A stretch of 64,000 bases of DNA from Ga0077555 sp963746315 (GCA_963746315.1 CAVVAR010000005.1:248001-312000); one strand, 5' to 3'; positions 7,931-15,693 are shown, counted from the first letter of the stretch. The notes: a model not told the origin generated them from the sequence alone. Translations and numbers: made by a program.

Positions 7931-9184
7931 TCAGCCGCTGACGACCTCTGCCTTCTCGAGCACGGCTTCCAGCAGCACGTTGGCGCCAGCCGTGGCCCAT
8001 TCGGGCTTCATGTCCTCGGCCTCGTTATGGCTGATGCCGTCGATGCACGGCACAAACACCATCGCGGTCGGCGCTACGCGCGCCATGTAGACGGCATCGT
8101 GCCCGGCGCCGGAGGAGATCTCGCGCGCCGACAGACCAAGACGTGCTGCAGCCTTGCGAACGGCGTCGACGCAGCTCGGCTCGAAGGGCTGCGGCGGGAA
8201 ATCGGCGACCAGCTTGTACTCGTGCGCGAGGCCTGTCGCTGCAGCGATCTCCGGTATGGCAGCCTCGACGGCCTTCGCCATGGAGATCAGCTTGTCGCCG
8301 TCAGGATGGCGCAGGTCGATGGTCAGGAACACCGATCCGGGGATGACGTTGCGCGAGTTGGGGTAGGCCTGGATCATGCCGCAGGTGGCGCAGGCCTGTG
8401 GCTCGTGGGCGTGGCCGATGGCGTTGACCCGCTCGACGATGCGAGCCGCGCCAAGCAGTGCGTCCTTGCGGCGAGACATGGGGGTTGGTCCGGCGTGGCT
8501 CTCGACCCCGGTCAGTGTCACCTCGTACCATTTCTGGCCGTTGGCGATCGTCACGATGCCGATGTCAGTGCCCTCCTCCTCGAGGATCGGGCCTTGCTCG
8601 ATGTGGAGCTCGAAGAAGGCGTGGACCGGCCGGCCGCCGACCGGCAGCGGCCCGGCGAACCCGATCCGATCCAGCTCGCCGCCAATCGTAAGGCCCTGAA
8701 TGTCGGTCGTCGCGAGCGCATCCTCGAGCTTGAAGACGCCGGCGAATACGCCCGACGCGACGCAGGCCGGCGCGAACCGGGAGCCCTCCTCGTTGGTCCA
8801 GTTGACGATCTCGATGGGATGCCGCGTCCTGATGCCGAGATCGGCAATGGTGCGCACCACCTCGAGCGCGGCCATCACACCGAGCGCCCCGTCGAACTTG
8901 CCGCCGGTCGGCTGTGTGTCCAGATGGCTGCCGACCATGACTGGCGGCAGCGACGGGTCGGTGCCTTCGCGGCGCGCGAACATGGTGCCCATGCGGTCGA
9001 CCGAGACCGTGCACCCGGCCGCCTCGACCCAGCTTTGAAAGAGGTGCCGACTCTCGCGATCGAGGTCGGTGAGCGTCAGCCGGTTGACGCCACCTTTCGG
9101 CGTGGCGCCAATCCGCGCCATCTCCATCAAGCTCGCCCACAGGCGCCCGCCATCGATGCGTCGGTTGGTATCGGCTCTGACCAT
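7931..9184 (-). CDS. M20-type N-carbamoyl amino acid hydrolase / ureidoglycolate- or allantoate-amidohydrolase family (HyuC-like)
   Basis: A 417-residue zinc-dependent amidase of the M20 carbamoylase branch. It has VGSHLDTQPTGGKFDGALGVMAALE (metal His and bridging Asp), WTNEEGSRFAP (catalytic and metal glutamates), FELHIEQGPILEEEG, and SGAGHDAVYMARVAPTAMVF near the C-terminus. Family members hydrolyse N-carbamoyl amino acids, beta-ureidopropionate or allantoate to the free amine, CO2 and ammonia. With the hydantoinase at the left edge of the window it would complete ring-opening followed by decarbamoylation. The start shown follows AAGGAAG; an upstream in-frame start 13 codons earlier is less likely. 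Confidence 0.9.
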   Translation of the reverse strand: MVRADTNRRIDGGRLWASLMEMARIGATPKGGVNRLTLTDLDRESRHLFQSWVEAAGCTVSVDRMGTMFARREGTDPSLPPVMVGSHLDTQPTGGKFDGALGVMAALEVVRTIADLGIRTRHPIEIVNWTNEEGSRFAPACVASGVFAGVFKLEDALATTDIQGLTIGGELDRIGFAGPLPVGGRPVHAFFELHIEQGPILEEEGTDIGIVTIANGQKWYEVTLTGVESHAGPTPMSRRKDALLGAARIVERVNAIGHAHEPQACATCGMIQAYPNSRNVIPGSVFLTIDLRHPDGDKLISMAKAVEAAIPEIAAATGLAHEYKLVADFPPQPFEPSCVDAVRKAAARLGLSAREISSGAGHDAVYMARVAPTAMVFVPCIDGISHNEAEDMKPEWATAGANVLLEAVLEKAEVVSG

Positions 9185-9334
9185 CTCGAACTTCCTTCCC
9201 GGCCCCTGGGGCTCGCGGCTCATGCTGCAGCGCGGCAGGATCCTTGCTGCATCTCGTCCCGACCGTTATAAACCGCGCCGCGCCCGGCGGAATAGCTCGC
9301 CCGGCTTCACCTCATTCCGTTGCAGGAGCCCCAG

Positions 9335-9757
9335 ATGGCCATCGAGCGTACGTTCTCCATCATCAAGCCGGACGCCACGCGGCGCAATCTGACCGGGGCG
9401 ATCAACGCCGTCATCGAGAAGGCGGGCCTGCGGATCGTCGCGCAGAAGCGGGTTCTGTGGACGCGGGCGCAGGCCGAGAAGTTCTACGAGGAGCACAAGG
9501 CGCGCCCGTTTTACGGGGAGCTGTGCACATTCATGACCTCCGGCCCCATCGTGCTGCAGGTGCTCGAGGGCGAGGGCGCCATCGCCACGTATCGCGAGGT
9601 CATGGGGGCGACCGACCCGGCCGAGGCCAAGGAAGGCACGATCCGCAAGCTGTTCGCGGTCTCGAAGGGCGAGAACTCGACGCACGGCTCCGACAGCGAG
9701 GCCGCGGCCGAGCGTGAGATCGGGCTCAACTTCCGGCTCGACGAGATCGTCGGCTGA
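9335..9757 (+). CDS. ndk: Nucleoside diphosphate kinase
   Basis: A 140-residue NDP kinase, the normal family length, which transfers gamma-phosphate from ATP to other nucleoside diphosphates through a phosphohistidine. MAIERTFSIIKPDATRR opens the ferredoxin-like fold and NSTHGSDS carries the catalytic His117. The ATG follows AGGAG with seven bases between, which decides against an in-frame start five codons upstream. Housekeeping gene in nucleotide metabolism, lying just before the tRNA-Ser gene. Confidence 0.97.
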   Translation: MAIERTFSIIKPDATRRNLTGAINAVIEKAGLRIVAQKRVLWTRAQAEKFYEEHKARPFYGELCTFMTSGPIVLQVLEGEGAIATYREVMGATDPAEAKEGTIRKLFAVSKGENSTHGSDSEAAAEREIGLNFRLDEIVG

Positions 9758-9868
9758 TATTGTTCTCGAGGGACCGTGAGAGGGCTTCACCTTTCACGGT
9801 GCCTCGTGACTTTCCTGCATCGCAGATCGACGACATGCCGTTGTCCTCGCGCTTTCGCGGACAGCGGC

Positions 9869-9896
9869 TTGCACTACGGAGATGGCGCGCTATAGT
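9869..9896 (+). promoter_or_regulatory. Likely sigma-70 promoter of the tRNA-Ser gene
   Basis: TTGCAC at 9869-9874 and TATAGT at 9891-9896 are separated by 16 bases, and the -10 box ends 18 bases before the tRNA. Both hexamers are close to the housekeeping consensus and nothing else nearby needs a promoter. Confidence 0.7.
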
Positions 9897-9914
9897 CCGC
9901 GCCCTTGCCTGTCC

Positions 9915-10004
9915 GGAGAGATGGCCGAGTGGTTTAAGGCGCACGCCTGGAACGCGTGTGTGCGTGCAAGCGTACCGTGGGTTCGAATCCCACTCTCTCC
10001 GCCA
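9915..10004 (+). tRNA. tRNA-Ser (anticodon GGA)
   Basis: The acceptor stem GGAGAGA pairs with TCTCTCC, followed by discriminator G and an encoded CCA. The D arm starts GGCCGAGTGG; the anticodon stem CACGC/GCGTG holds the loop CTGGAAC, so the anticodon is GGA (reads UCC and UCU). A long variable arm follows, as expected for class II tRNA-Ser, then the T arm with GGTTCGAATCC. Length is 87 bases plus CCA. Confidence 0.97.
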
Positions 10005-10174
10005 GAATGCCACGGCTGGTTGCGAGTGCATCGGTTATTGGCTGTTGGCGAGACTTGTTCAGGCAGAATGCCGGTCGACTTCGATGCCTGCCTCGCCGCG
10101 AGCTTTACGTTTCTCAATCGTCTTGGCAGCGGTCGCCAACCTCGCGTGGCCAACTGCCCTCCGGAATGTTCTAG

Positions 10175-10414
10175 TCGCTCAGGCACAGGATCGGCCTGCA
10201 CGAGGTGCGCCTGCCGGACAGATTGCCCGTACGTCGAATCGCGGTCGTGAAGATGGACATCGAGGGTGCCGAGCGTGAGGTCTTCGCGCGCAATTTGGAG
10301 CCGTGGCTTTCGCTGACGGACGCCGTTGCGGTCGAGATGGCAAGGAATGCGAAGAGGCACTTCAAGCGGCGGTTCGTGGCCGGGGCTTCACGCTATCAAC
10401 GTCGGGCGAGTTGA
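10175..10414 (+). pseudogene. Remnant of an FkbM-family methyltransferase
   Basis: The frame encodes VVKMDIEGAEREVFARNLEP followed by WLSLTDAVAVEM, which matches the C-terminal half of FkbM-type methyltransferases (the KxDxEGAE motif, then a strand ending in an acidic VEM). An in-frame TAG at 10172-10174 cuts off any upstream part, and I cannot find the SAM-binding N-terminal half in another frame. It lies about 170 bases after tRNA-Ser, a frequent site of insertion and decay. I take it as a degraded gene; a very short functional protein seems unlikely. Confidence 0.6.
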
Positions 10415-10813
10415 CGATAGGCCGCAAGCACAGCTGAAAATCGAGTGAAGCTGCAAGCGCGCGCGGGGTGCCCGAGGCGATGAGGTCAGGTCTCCCCTGT
10501 CAAGCCAATGAGGTCTCGGCTCCTCCGTCGCTATTCCTTTGAGGATATATCGACGAGGTGGTCGAGATGTGCCGGCTTTCCATTCGCGAGCGGGGACGAT
10601 AGTCTTTCGAGGTTGGCGACTGGTTGCCAAGCGCGCGGCTTCTGGTCATCCCTGGCCCTGACCGCGTTCGGTATGGGGCGCGACGAGACCAGCATCGGGT
10701 GCCGGGGACAGGATGGGCCTCGAGGGTCCCGGCAACGGTGGGTACGGCGCCGGGCATATGGCGCCGCTCGCCAGGTGCAGAGCAATAGACATTCGCATAG
10801 CTGCGGGACTCGG
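10415..10813. other. Intergenic stretch upstream of the modE-like gene
   Basis: About 400 bases with no convincing gene. It holds one inverted copy of the TCGATATATCC box (10543-10553), described separately. Long open frames here run in several directions and look like GC-driven shadows. Confidence 0.5.
10543..10553 (-). promoter_or_regulatory. Putative ModE-type box, inverted copy
   Basis: GGATATATCGA is the exact reverse complement of the 11-base core TCGATATATCC that occurs twice between the modE-like gene and modA. The half-site ATCGxTATA is what I recall for ModE operators of enteric bacteria and Rhodobacter. Its position about 260 bases before the regulator gene is compatible with control of the regulator, but this is inference from repetition and resemblance. 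Confidence 0.4.
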
Positions 10814-11161
10814 ATGACGACGATGACACGCGTCACATTGCGGATCGATTTTGAGAACGGATGCCAGATCGGACACGGCAAGATCCGACTACTGGAGTTG
10901 ATCGCCCAGCATGGGTCGATCAGTCGGGCGGCCAAGGAAATGAGCATGTCATATCGCCGTGCCTGGCTGCTGGCCGACGAGGTGAACCGTATGTTCAAGT
11001 CGGCGGTGATCGAGACACAGCATGGCGGCTCGGGCGGAGGATCCGCCCGCCTGACCTCGTTTGGTCATGCGGTCGTCGGGCACTACCGGGCCATGGAGGC
11101 TCAGTCCATGAAACTGTTCTCAAAGCAGCTTGCCGAGTTGGAGCAGGGGCTCAACGCCTGA
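10814..11161 (+). CDS. ModE-like winged-helix regulator (DNA-binding domain only)
   Basis: A 115-residue protein that matches the N-terminal LysR-type winged helix of the molybdate-responsive regulator ModE: RLLELIAQHGSISRAAKEMS followed by MSYRRAWLLADEVNRMF and GGSARLTSFGHAVVGHYRAM. The C-terminal molybdate-binding Mop/TOBE domains of full ModE are absent, so it either senses molybdate in another way or depends on a second Mop protein. It lies 124 bases upstream of modA in the same direction, with two repeated boxes between. The upstream ATG (10814) and another three codons on are both possible starts; neither has a strong ribosome-binding site. Confidence 0.85.
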   Translation: MTTMTRVTLRIDFENGCQIGHGKIRLLELIAQHGSISRAAKEMSMSYRRAWLLADEVNRMFKSAVIETQHGGSGGGSARLTSFGHAVVGHYRAMEAQSMKLFSKQLAELEQGLNA

Positions 11162-11189
11162 TCGCGAGGCGGGCGTCTCGGTGACTGTC

Positions 11190-11257
11190 ATCGATATATC
11201 CCGTGATGATTATCGCTTGCGCGTTATTGGGAGGAGTGGCTACCTATCGATATATCC
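11190..11257 (+). promoter_or_regulatory. Two direct ATCGATATATCC boxes upstream of modA (putative ModE operator)
   Basis: ATCGATATATCC occurs at 11190-11201 and again at 11246-11257, exactly 56 bases apart, about five helical turns. Both lie between the regulator stop and the modA start. The second is followed at once by the palindrome CCAATTGG (11256-11263). The AT-rich box stands out in this GC-rich genome and resembles ModE half-sites. The likely role is molybdate-dependent repression of modABC. Confidence 0.55.
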
Positions 11258-11284
11258 AATTGGGAAGATCCAAGCAGGTGCTGC

Positions 11285-12067
11285 ATGGCTCGGGTATGTC
11301 GAAGGGGGCGGATGTTCCAACTGGGGGCGCTGCTGTCGGCGCTCGGCGTACTGTGCGCATCGCAATCGGCGTTGGCTCGAGACGGCCGGGAGGCCAAGGT
11401 CGCGGTCGCGGCCAATTTCACGGCGCCGGCCAAGGAGATCGCCGTCGCCTTCGAGAAAGCAACGGGGAGCAGGCTCGTCCTGAGCTTCGGGGCGACCGGT
11501 CAGCTGTTCGCTCAGATTTCGCAAGGCGCGCCATTCGAGGTGCTCCTGGCAGCGGACAAGGTGACGCCCGCGAAGGCCGTGAACCAAGGCCACGCGGTGG
11601 CAGGCACGGCTTTCACCTATGCCGTGGGGAGGCTCGTTCTCTACAGCAAGAGTGGGGATCTGGTGCAGGGTGAGGCAACTCTCAAGGCTGCCCATGTCGG
11701 CAGAGTCGCCATCGCCAACCCCGCGACAGCACCTTACGGAGCGGCAGCGGTGGAGGCGATGAAGGCGCTCGGTGTGTACGAGGCGCTGGAGTCGAAGCTC
11801 GTGCGGGGCAACAATATCGCGCAGACCTTCCAGTTCGTGGAAACGGGGAACGCAGAGATCGGGTTCGTGGCATTGAGCCAGATCTCTCATGCAAAAGGCG
11901 GGTCGCGCTGGGTCGTGCCGGCCAAGCTGCACACGCCGATCGCGCAGGACGCTGTCCTGCTGAAAGCAGGTGCCGCAAGCGCTCCCGCCAAGGCGTTTCT
12001 TGCTTTCCTGAAGGGGCCGGACGCGCGAAAGGTGATCGAGACATACGGGTATGGCGTCGGTGACTAG
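11285..12067 (+). CDS. modA: Molybdate ABC transporter, periplasmic substrate-binding protein
   Basis: A 260-residue periplasmic binding protein. An Arg-rich n-region and hydrophobic LGALLSALGVLCA segment form a signal peptide ending near ASQSALA. The mature part has VAVAANFTAPAKEIAVAFE, SFGATGQLFAQISQGAPFEV and VAIANPATAPYGAAA, all characteristic of ModA (oxyanion contacts from the first and second segments). It captures molybdate or tungstate for ModB/ModC. The ATG is preceded by AGCAGG; a second in-frame ATG nine codons on would leave a shorter signal peptide. Its TAG stop codon is the end of a long hairpin repeat. Confidence 0.95.
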   Translation: MARVCRRGRMFQLGALLSALGVLCASQSALARDGREAKVAVAANFTAPAKEIAVAFEKATGSRLVLSFGATGQLFAQISQGAPFEVLLAADKVTPAKAVNQGHAVAGTAFTYAVGRLVLYSKSGDLVQGEATLKAAHVGRVAIANPATAPYGAAAVEAMKALGVYEALESKLVRGNNIAQTFQFVETGNAEIGFVALSQISHAKGGSRWVVPAKLHTPIAQDAVLLKAGAASAPAKAFLAFLKGPDARKVIETYGYGVGD

Positions 12068-12139
12068 TGTTCCGGCGCCGACATTTGCTTCCCGTCGCGG
12101 CTCGGTCGAGAGCAAATGTCGGCGCCAGAGGAACACTAG
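12064..12139. repeat. TAGTG-ended hairpin, first of a pair (between modA and modB)
   Basis: The left arm 12064-12089 (CTAGTGTTC...ACATTTGCT) is complementary to the right arm 12111-12139, with a 21-base loop. The right arm carries three extra bases about ten from its end (read on the opposite strand, CTAGTGTTC-CTCT-GGCGCC against CTAGTGTTC-C-GGCGCC). The hairpin starts in the modA stop codon. There is no T-run after it, so it is not a classical terminator. It has the same architecture as the elements at 12154, 35818 and 35904. Confidence 0.85.
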
Positions 12140-12153
12140 CAACATCATGACTT

Positions 12154-12232
12154 CTAGTGTAGCTTTTGCATCTGACGTTTGGTGACGAGCCCAGTCAAGC
12201 GCGGGTACCAAACGTCAGATGCGCTACACTCG
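12154..12232. repeat. TAGTG-ended hairpin, second of a pair (between modA and modB)
   Basis: The left arm 12154-12183 (CTAGTGTAGC-TTTT-GCATCTGACG...) pairs with the right arm 12207-12232, around a 23-base loop. The left arm has a four-T insertion ten bases from its end that the right arm lacks. It lies 14 bases after the preceding hairpin, with its bulged arm facing that hairpin. Confidence 0.85.
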
Positions 12233-12307
12233 TATCCCGGTCCGGCCGGCGCGAAGGATGCGCGCGGTTCGCCGATCGGCGATGTGCAGCCTCAATGGCG
12301 GAGTGAC

Positions 12308-12991
12308 ATGCTCGATCCGGAAGAGCTCTGGGTGCCGATACGACTGACGCTGACGCTTGCGGCGATCACCACGGTGTTGCTGCTCGTCGTCGGAACCCCG
12401 ATCGGATGGTGGCTCGCTCGCTCGCGGGCTCGATGGAAGGAGGCGGTGGCGGCTGTAGTGGCCATGCCACTGGTGCTACCGCCGACGGTGCTCGGCTTCT
12501 ACCTGCTGTTGCTGCTGGGCCCGAATGGTCCGGGTGGGGCAGTTGCTGGACTGTGGGGGGCGCGGACGCTGGCTTTCACGTTCGAAGGTCTCGTCATCGG
12601 GTCAGTAATCTACTCGTTGCCGTTCGTCGTGCAGCCGATCCGCAACGCCTTCGCGGCGATTGGCGAGCGGCCACTGGAGGTCGCAGCTACACTTCGCGCC
12701 TCGCCGTGGGACGCCTTCTGGTCGGTCGCGGTGCCATTGGCGCGGCCGGGATTCATGACGGCGGCCGTGCTCGGGTTTGCCCATACGGTCGGCGAGTTCG
12801 GTGTCGTGCTCATGATCGGCGGCAATATTCCGGGGCAAACGAAGGTGCTGTCGGTCGCGATCTACGATTTCGTCGAGACGCAGCGGTGGACGGAGGCCCA
12901 CATTCTGGCCGGTGGCATGATCGCATTCTCGTTCGTTGTGATCCTTGCGATGCTGGTGCTCGAGAAGCGCATCGGGCGGAGCGGCGGATGA
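12308..12991 (+). CDS. modB: Molybdate ABC transporter, permease
   Basis: A 227-residue inner-membrane permease with about five transmembrane segments. The EAA-type cytoplasmic loop reads LEVAATLRASPWDAFWSVAVPLARPG, contacting ModC, and GFAHTVGEFGVVLMIGGNIPG is the ModB/CysT signature. The ATG is preceded by GGCGGAG; longer in-frame starts would run into the hairpin repeat. Its stop overlaps the modC start (ATGA), so the two are coupled. Together with ModA and ModC it imports molybdate. Confidence 0.96.
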   Translation: MLDPEELWVPIRLTLTLAAITTVLLLVVGTPIGWWLARSRARWKEAVAAVVAMPLVLPPTVLGFYLLLLLGPNGPGGAVAGLWGARTLAFTFEGLVIGSVIYSLPFVVQPIRNAFAAIGERPLEVAATLRASPWDAFWSVAVPLARPGFMTAAVLGFAHTVGEFGVVLMIGGNIPGQTKVLSVAIYDFVETQRWTEAHILAGGMIAFSFVVILAMLVLEKRIGRSGG

Positions 12992-14097
12992 CTAGCGACG
13001 GGGTCATCTCGATTGCGCTGAAGGGGAGCGTCGGGACATTCGCGATCGATGTCGGGGTCGAGCTGCCGACGCGTGGCATCACGGCACTGTTTGGTCCATC
13101 GGGTTGTGGAAAGACGACCGTATTGCGCTGTGTCGCCGGCCTGGAGGCCCTGCCGGGCAACATCCGCGTCGGAAGCGAGACCTGGCAAGACACGGCCACG
13201 GGCACGTTCCTGCCGGCGCACGAAAGGCACGTCGGCTACGTGTTCCAGGAGGCGAGCCTGTTTCCGCACCTCTCCGTTCGGGACAATCTTCTCTATGGCG
13301 CACGGCGAGTGAAAGGGGCCAGCTCCCGTGGTCCGAGCCTCGACGACATCGTCGACCTGCTCGGCGTCCGTCCGCTCCTCGATCGTGCCAGCACGGTGCT
13401 GTCCGGCGGCGAACGTCAGCGGGTCGCCGTCGGGCGTGCGCTGCTCTCGCAGCCGCGCGTGTTGCTGATGGACGAGCCACTGTCGGCGCTCGATCAACTG
13501 ACGAAGAATGAAATACTCCCCTATTTCGAGATGATGCACGAGCGTCTGCAGATTCCCGTGCTGTATGTGAGCCACGACATGGCCGAGATCGAGCGGCTCG
13601 CAGATACGCTCGTCCTCATGAAAGACGGGCGCGCACTGGCGACTGGGCCGCTCAAGGACCTGCAGACCGATCCGCACCTCCCACTGCTGTCGTCGCGCGA
13701 GGCATCCGTTGTGCTCGATGGCACCGTGCGTCGCTTCGACGAGGACTTTCAACTGACGGAGCTGGACGTCGACGGGGGACATCTCATCGTTCCCGGGCTG
13801 CACGGCAGCATCGGCGACCGGCGCCGCCTGCGGATCGCGGCTTCGGATGTCAGCTTGGCGCGCACGCGGGCAGCGGATTCGACGATCGTGAACTGTCTCG
13901 CGGTTCGCATCGCCTCCATCGAGGGAGGCTTGGACCACCCTCAGGCGACGGCCATCCTGGCGCTCGGAGCCGATGGCGGCGGTGCGCGGATTGCTGCGCG
14001 GATCACACGGAAATCCCGGATGGCGCTGGGGCTCGAGCCAGGAGATACGGTCATCGCCCAGATCAAGAGCGTGGCGCTGGTCGCATCCCGCGGCTGA
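12988..14097 (+). CDS. modC: Molybdate ABC transporter, ATP-binding protein
   Basis: A 369-residue ATPase with Walker A GPSGCGKTT, Q-loop VFQEASLFPHLSVRDNLLYG, ABC signature LSGGERQR, Walker B VLLMDEPLSALD and the switch histidine in VSHDMAEIE. The C-terminal region of about 75 residues (from LHGSIGDRRRLRIAASDVSLA to the end) is the TOBE/Mop-like regulatory domain typical of ModC. It is translated by ATGA overlap with modB. It energises molybdate import at the inner face of the membrane. Confidence 0.96.
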   Translation: MTSDGVISIALKGSVGTFAIDVGVELPTRGITALFGPSGCGKTTVLRCVAGLEALPGNIRVGSETWQDTATGTFLPAHERHVGYVFQEASLFPHLSVRDNLLYGARRVKGASSRGPSLDDIVDLLGVRPLLDRASTVLSGGERQRVAVGRALLSQPRVLLMDEPLSALDQLTKNEILPYFEMMHERLQIPVLYVSHDMAEIERLADTLVLMKDGRALATGPLKDLQTDPHLPLLSSREASVVLDGTVRRFDEDFQLTELDVDGGHLIVPGLHGSIGDRRRLRIAASDVSLARTRAADSTIVNCLAVRIASIEGGLDHPQATAILALGADGGGARIAARITRKSRMALGLEPGDTVIAQIKSVALVASRG

Positions 14098-14135
14098 TGC
14101 GGCCGTGCGGCATAGTCCGGCCCGCAGGAACGTGA

Positions 14136-14837
14136 TCAGGCATCGGTGTCGGCGAGGGCCGGGATGTCGAGCTCCTTCACGCACGAGGCTGGGGAAAGCC
14201 GGCGAAGGAGACGGACGATATCGACGATGTCGGCAACGGGAATGCGCTTGCCGTCGTGGGCGGCAAGGGCTGCCTCGCGGCCGGCGGAAAGGTCGATGTC
14301 CGTCGCCATGGAGCCGGGCGAGATGACGGTTACTGCGATGCCGGCGGGCCGCAACAGCTCGCGCAGGGCATGGGCGACGCCGCGCACAGCGAATTTCGTC
14401 GCGGCGTAGGCGACCGAGCCGGTGCCCTCGTTCTCTAGCCCACACGTGGATCCGATCAGCACAACGCGGGCGTTCCCGGCCTTGCGCAGATTGGCGTCGA
14501 GATGACGGGCGGCAAGCAAAAGCGACGTAAGGTTGACGTCGACGATGGCGCGGATCTCGGTGTCGTTCGCGGATGAAAAGCCGCCGCTTTCCCAGATGCC
14601 GGCATTGTAGACGAGGAGGCTTATGGGGCGATCTCCGATTTGATCCGTCACTTTCGCGAAGGCGTGGCTGTCGGCCAGATCGTGGGCAATCCAGCGTCGA
14701 TCGACGCCGTCGGCGGCGTCGAGGACCGAGGGACGGGACCGCGAGATGCACCAGACCGTTTCGCCGGGCTCCGGCGCGCCTGCGGCGAGAGCTGCACCGA
14801 GGCCGCGACTTGCTCCGAATACGATGACGTCAGCCAT
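14136..14837 (-). CDS. SDR family NAD(P)-dependent oxidoreductase
   Basis: A 233-residue short-chain dehydrogenase/reductase. The nucleotide-binding motif is VFGASRGLGAALAAG, the structural motif is LLVYNAGIWESGG, and the catalytic set is intact: Ser in VLIGSTCGL, Tyr-x-x-x-Lys in VAYAATKFAVRG. It is the last gene of the leftward group that begins with the 32-codon ORF and radical SAM gene, 66 bases after the methyltransferase gene, so it may be part of that pathway or only adjacent. It converges on modC with a 38-base gap. Substrate unknown. Confidence 0.88.
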   Translation of the reverse strand: MADVIVFGASRGLGAALAAGAPEPGETVWCISRSRPSVLDAADGVDRRWIAHDLADSHAFAKVTDQIGDRPISLLVYNAGIWESGGFSSANDTEIRAIVDVNLTSLLLAARHLDANLRKAGNARVVLIGSTCGLENEGTGSVAYAATKFAVRGVAHALRELLRPAGIAVTVISPGSMATDIDLSAGREAALAAHDGKRIPVADIVDIVRLLRRLSPASCVKELDIPALADTDA

Positions 14838-14903
14838 GCGGCAGAGCTCCAATCAAAGGGGCAATCATGGGCGTAGGTCCCTCGCCCGTATTGGCGGTGG
14901 CGC

Positions 14904-15689
14904 TCAACGGCGCTCGAGGATCGAGAGCACGCTACCACGAAACGGCAAGGGCTCGTCGTCGGGCGAGACTGGATGCAAACCGCCAACGGCAGCCGCGAGG
15001 GCCTCGATCTCGGAGCGGGCGTAGATGCGCTCGATGGATACGAAGCTGCGCTCCTCGGCGACGTGACCGGCAACAAGCCGCCGGACGACGACGTCCATCT
15101 CTACGACCCAGTCGTCGGGGCGCCATCGCAGCGGGCGCGCCGGCCACGTGCAGTGCAGGCGCTCGTCCGGACCGACGACGATCTCGCGCTCGCGGATGGC
15201 AAGGCGGTCGAAGCTTTCGCGGACCATCTCGAGATCGTGCAGCTCGAAAGCGAGGCGGCCGCCCGGGACCAGCATCGGGACCAGGTTGCGCAAGAGGGCA
15301 GCGAGGTCGGATGGGGTTACGTATCCGACGGAGTAAAGGAGGACCGCCATGCCGTCGAACGGGCCGCCCAGAGCCTGCATCGGCGGCAGCTCGGGCAAGC
15401 GGGCGATGTGATAGCGGTCGGCGGGAACGGCGCCGGTCTCGATCGCGATGCGGCCCATCTCGGGCGATGCGTCGATCGCGCTGCACAGTGCGCCGTGCTG
15501 GGTGGCGAGGACGGCGGCATGGCGAGCCGGGCCGGCGAATAGCTCGAGGAAGCGAGCCTGCCGGCGGCCGCGTAGAAGCTCGCGTGCCAACACAGCGCAT
15601 TGGCCGGAGAAATCGCGTCCGCCGGAAATCGAGGCATAGAGGCTACCATGCCGCCCGTAGAGCTCGGAGATACTGCCGACGAGGTGCAT
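14904..15689 (-). CDS. Class I SAM-dependent methyltransferase beside the radical SAM gene
   Basis: A 261-residue methyltransferase. It has MHLVGSISELYGRHGSLYAS at the N-terminus, the SAM motif FLELFAGPARHAAVLA, acidic motif CSAIDASPEMGR, and LVPGGRLAFELHDLEMV for later motifs. FAGPARH with ELF is seen in methyltransferases associated with radical SAM or peptide gene clusters, but also elsewhere. The start codon lies four bases after the radical SAM stop, so the two are surely one operon. Likely job is N-, O- or C-terminal methylation of the pathway's product; this is inferred from context only. Confidence 0.85.
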   Translation of the reverse strand: MHLVGSISELYGRHGSLYASISGGRDFSGQCAVLARELLRGRRQARFLELFAGPARHAAVLATQHGALCSAIDASPEMGRIAIETGAVPADRYHIARLPELPPMQALGGPFDGMAVLLYSVGYVTPSDLAALLRNLVPMLVPGGRLAFELHDLEMVRESFDRLAIREREIVVGPDERLHCTWPARPLRWRPDDWVVEMDVVVRRLVAGHVAEERSFVSIERIYARSEIEALAAAVGGLHPVSPDDEPLPFRGSVLSILERR

Positions 15690-15693
15690 GGCG

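Noticed and set aside
12064..12232. The two hairpins as rho-independent terminators of modA
   Set aside because: No T-run follows either stem, and the operon continues into modB; same structures occur upstream of a gene at 36016.
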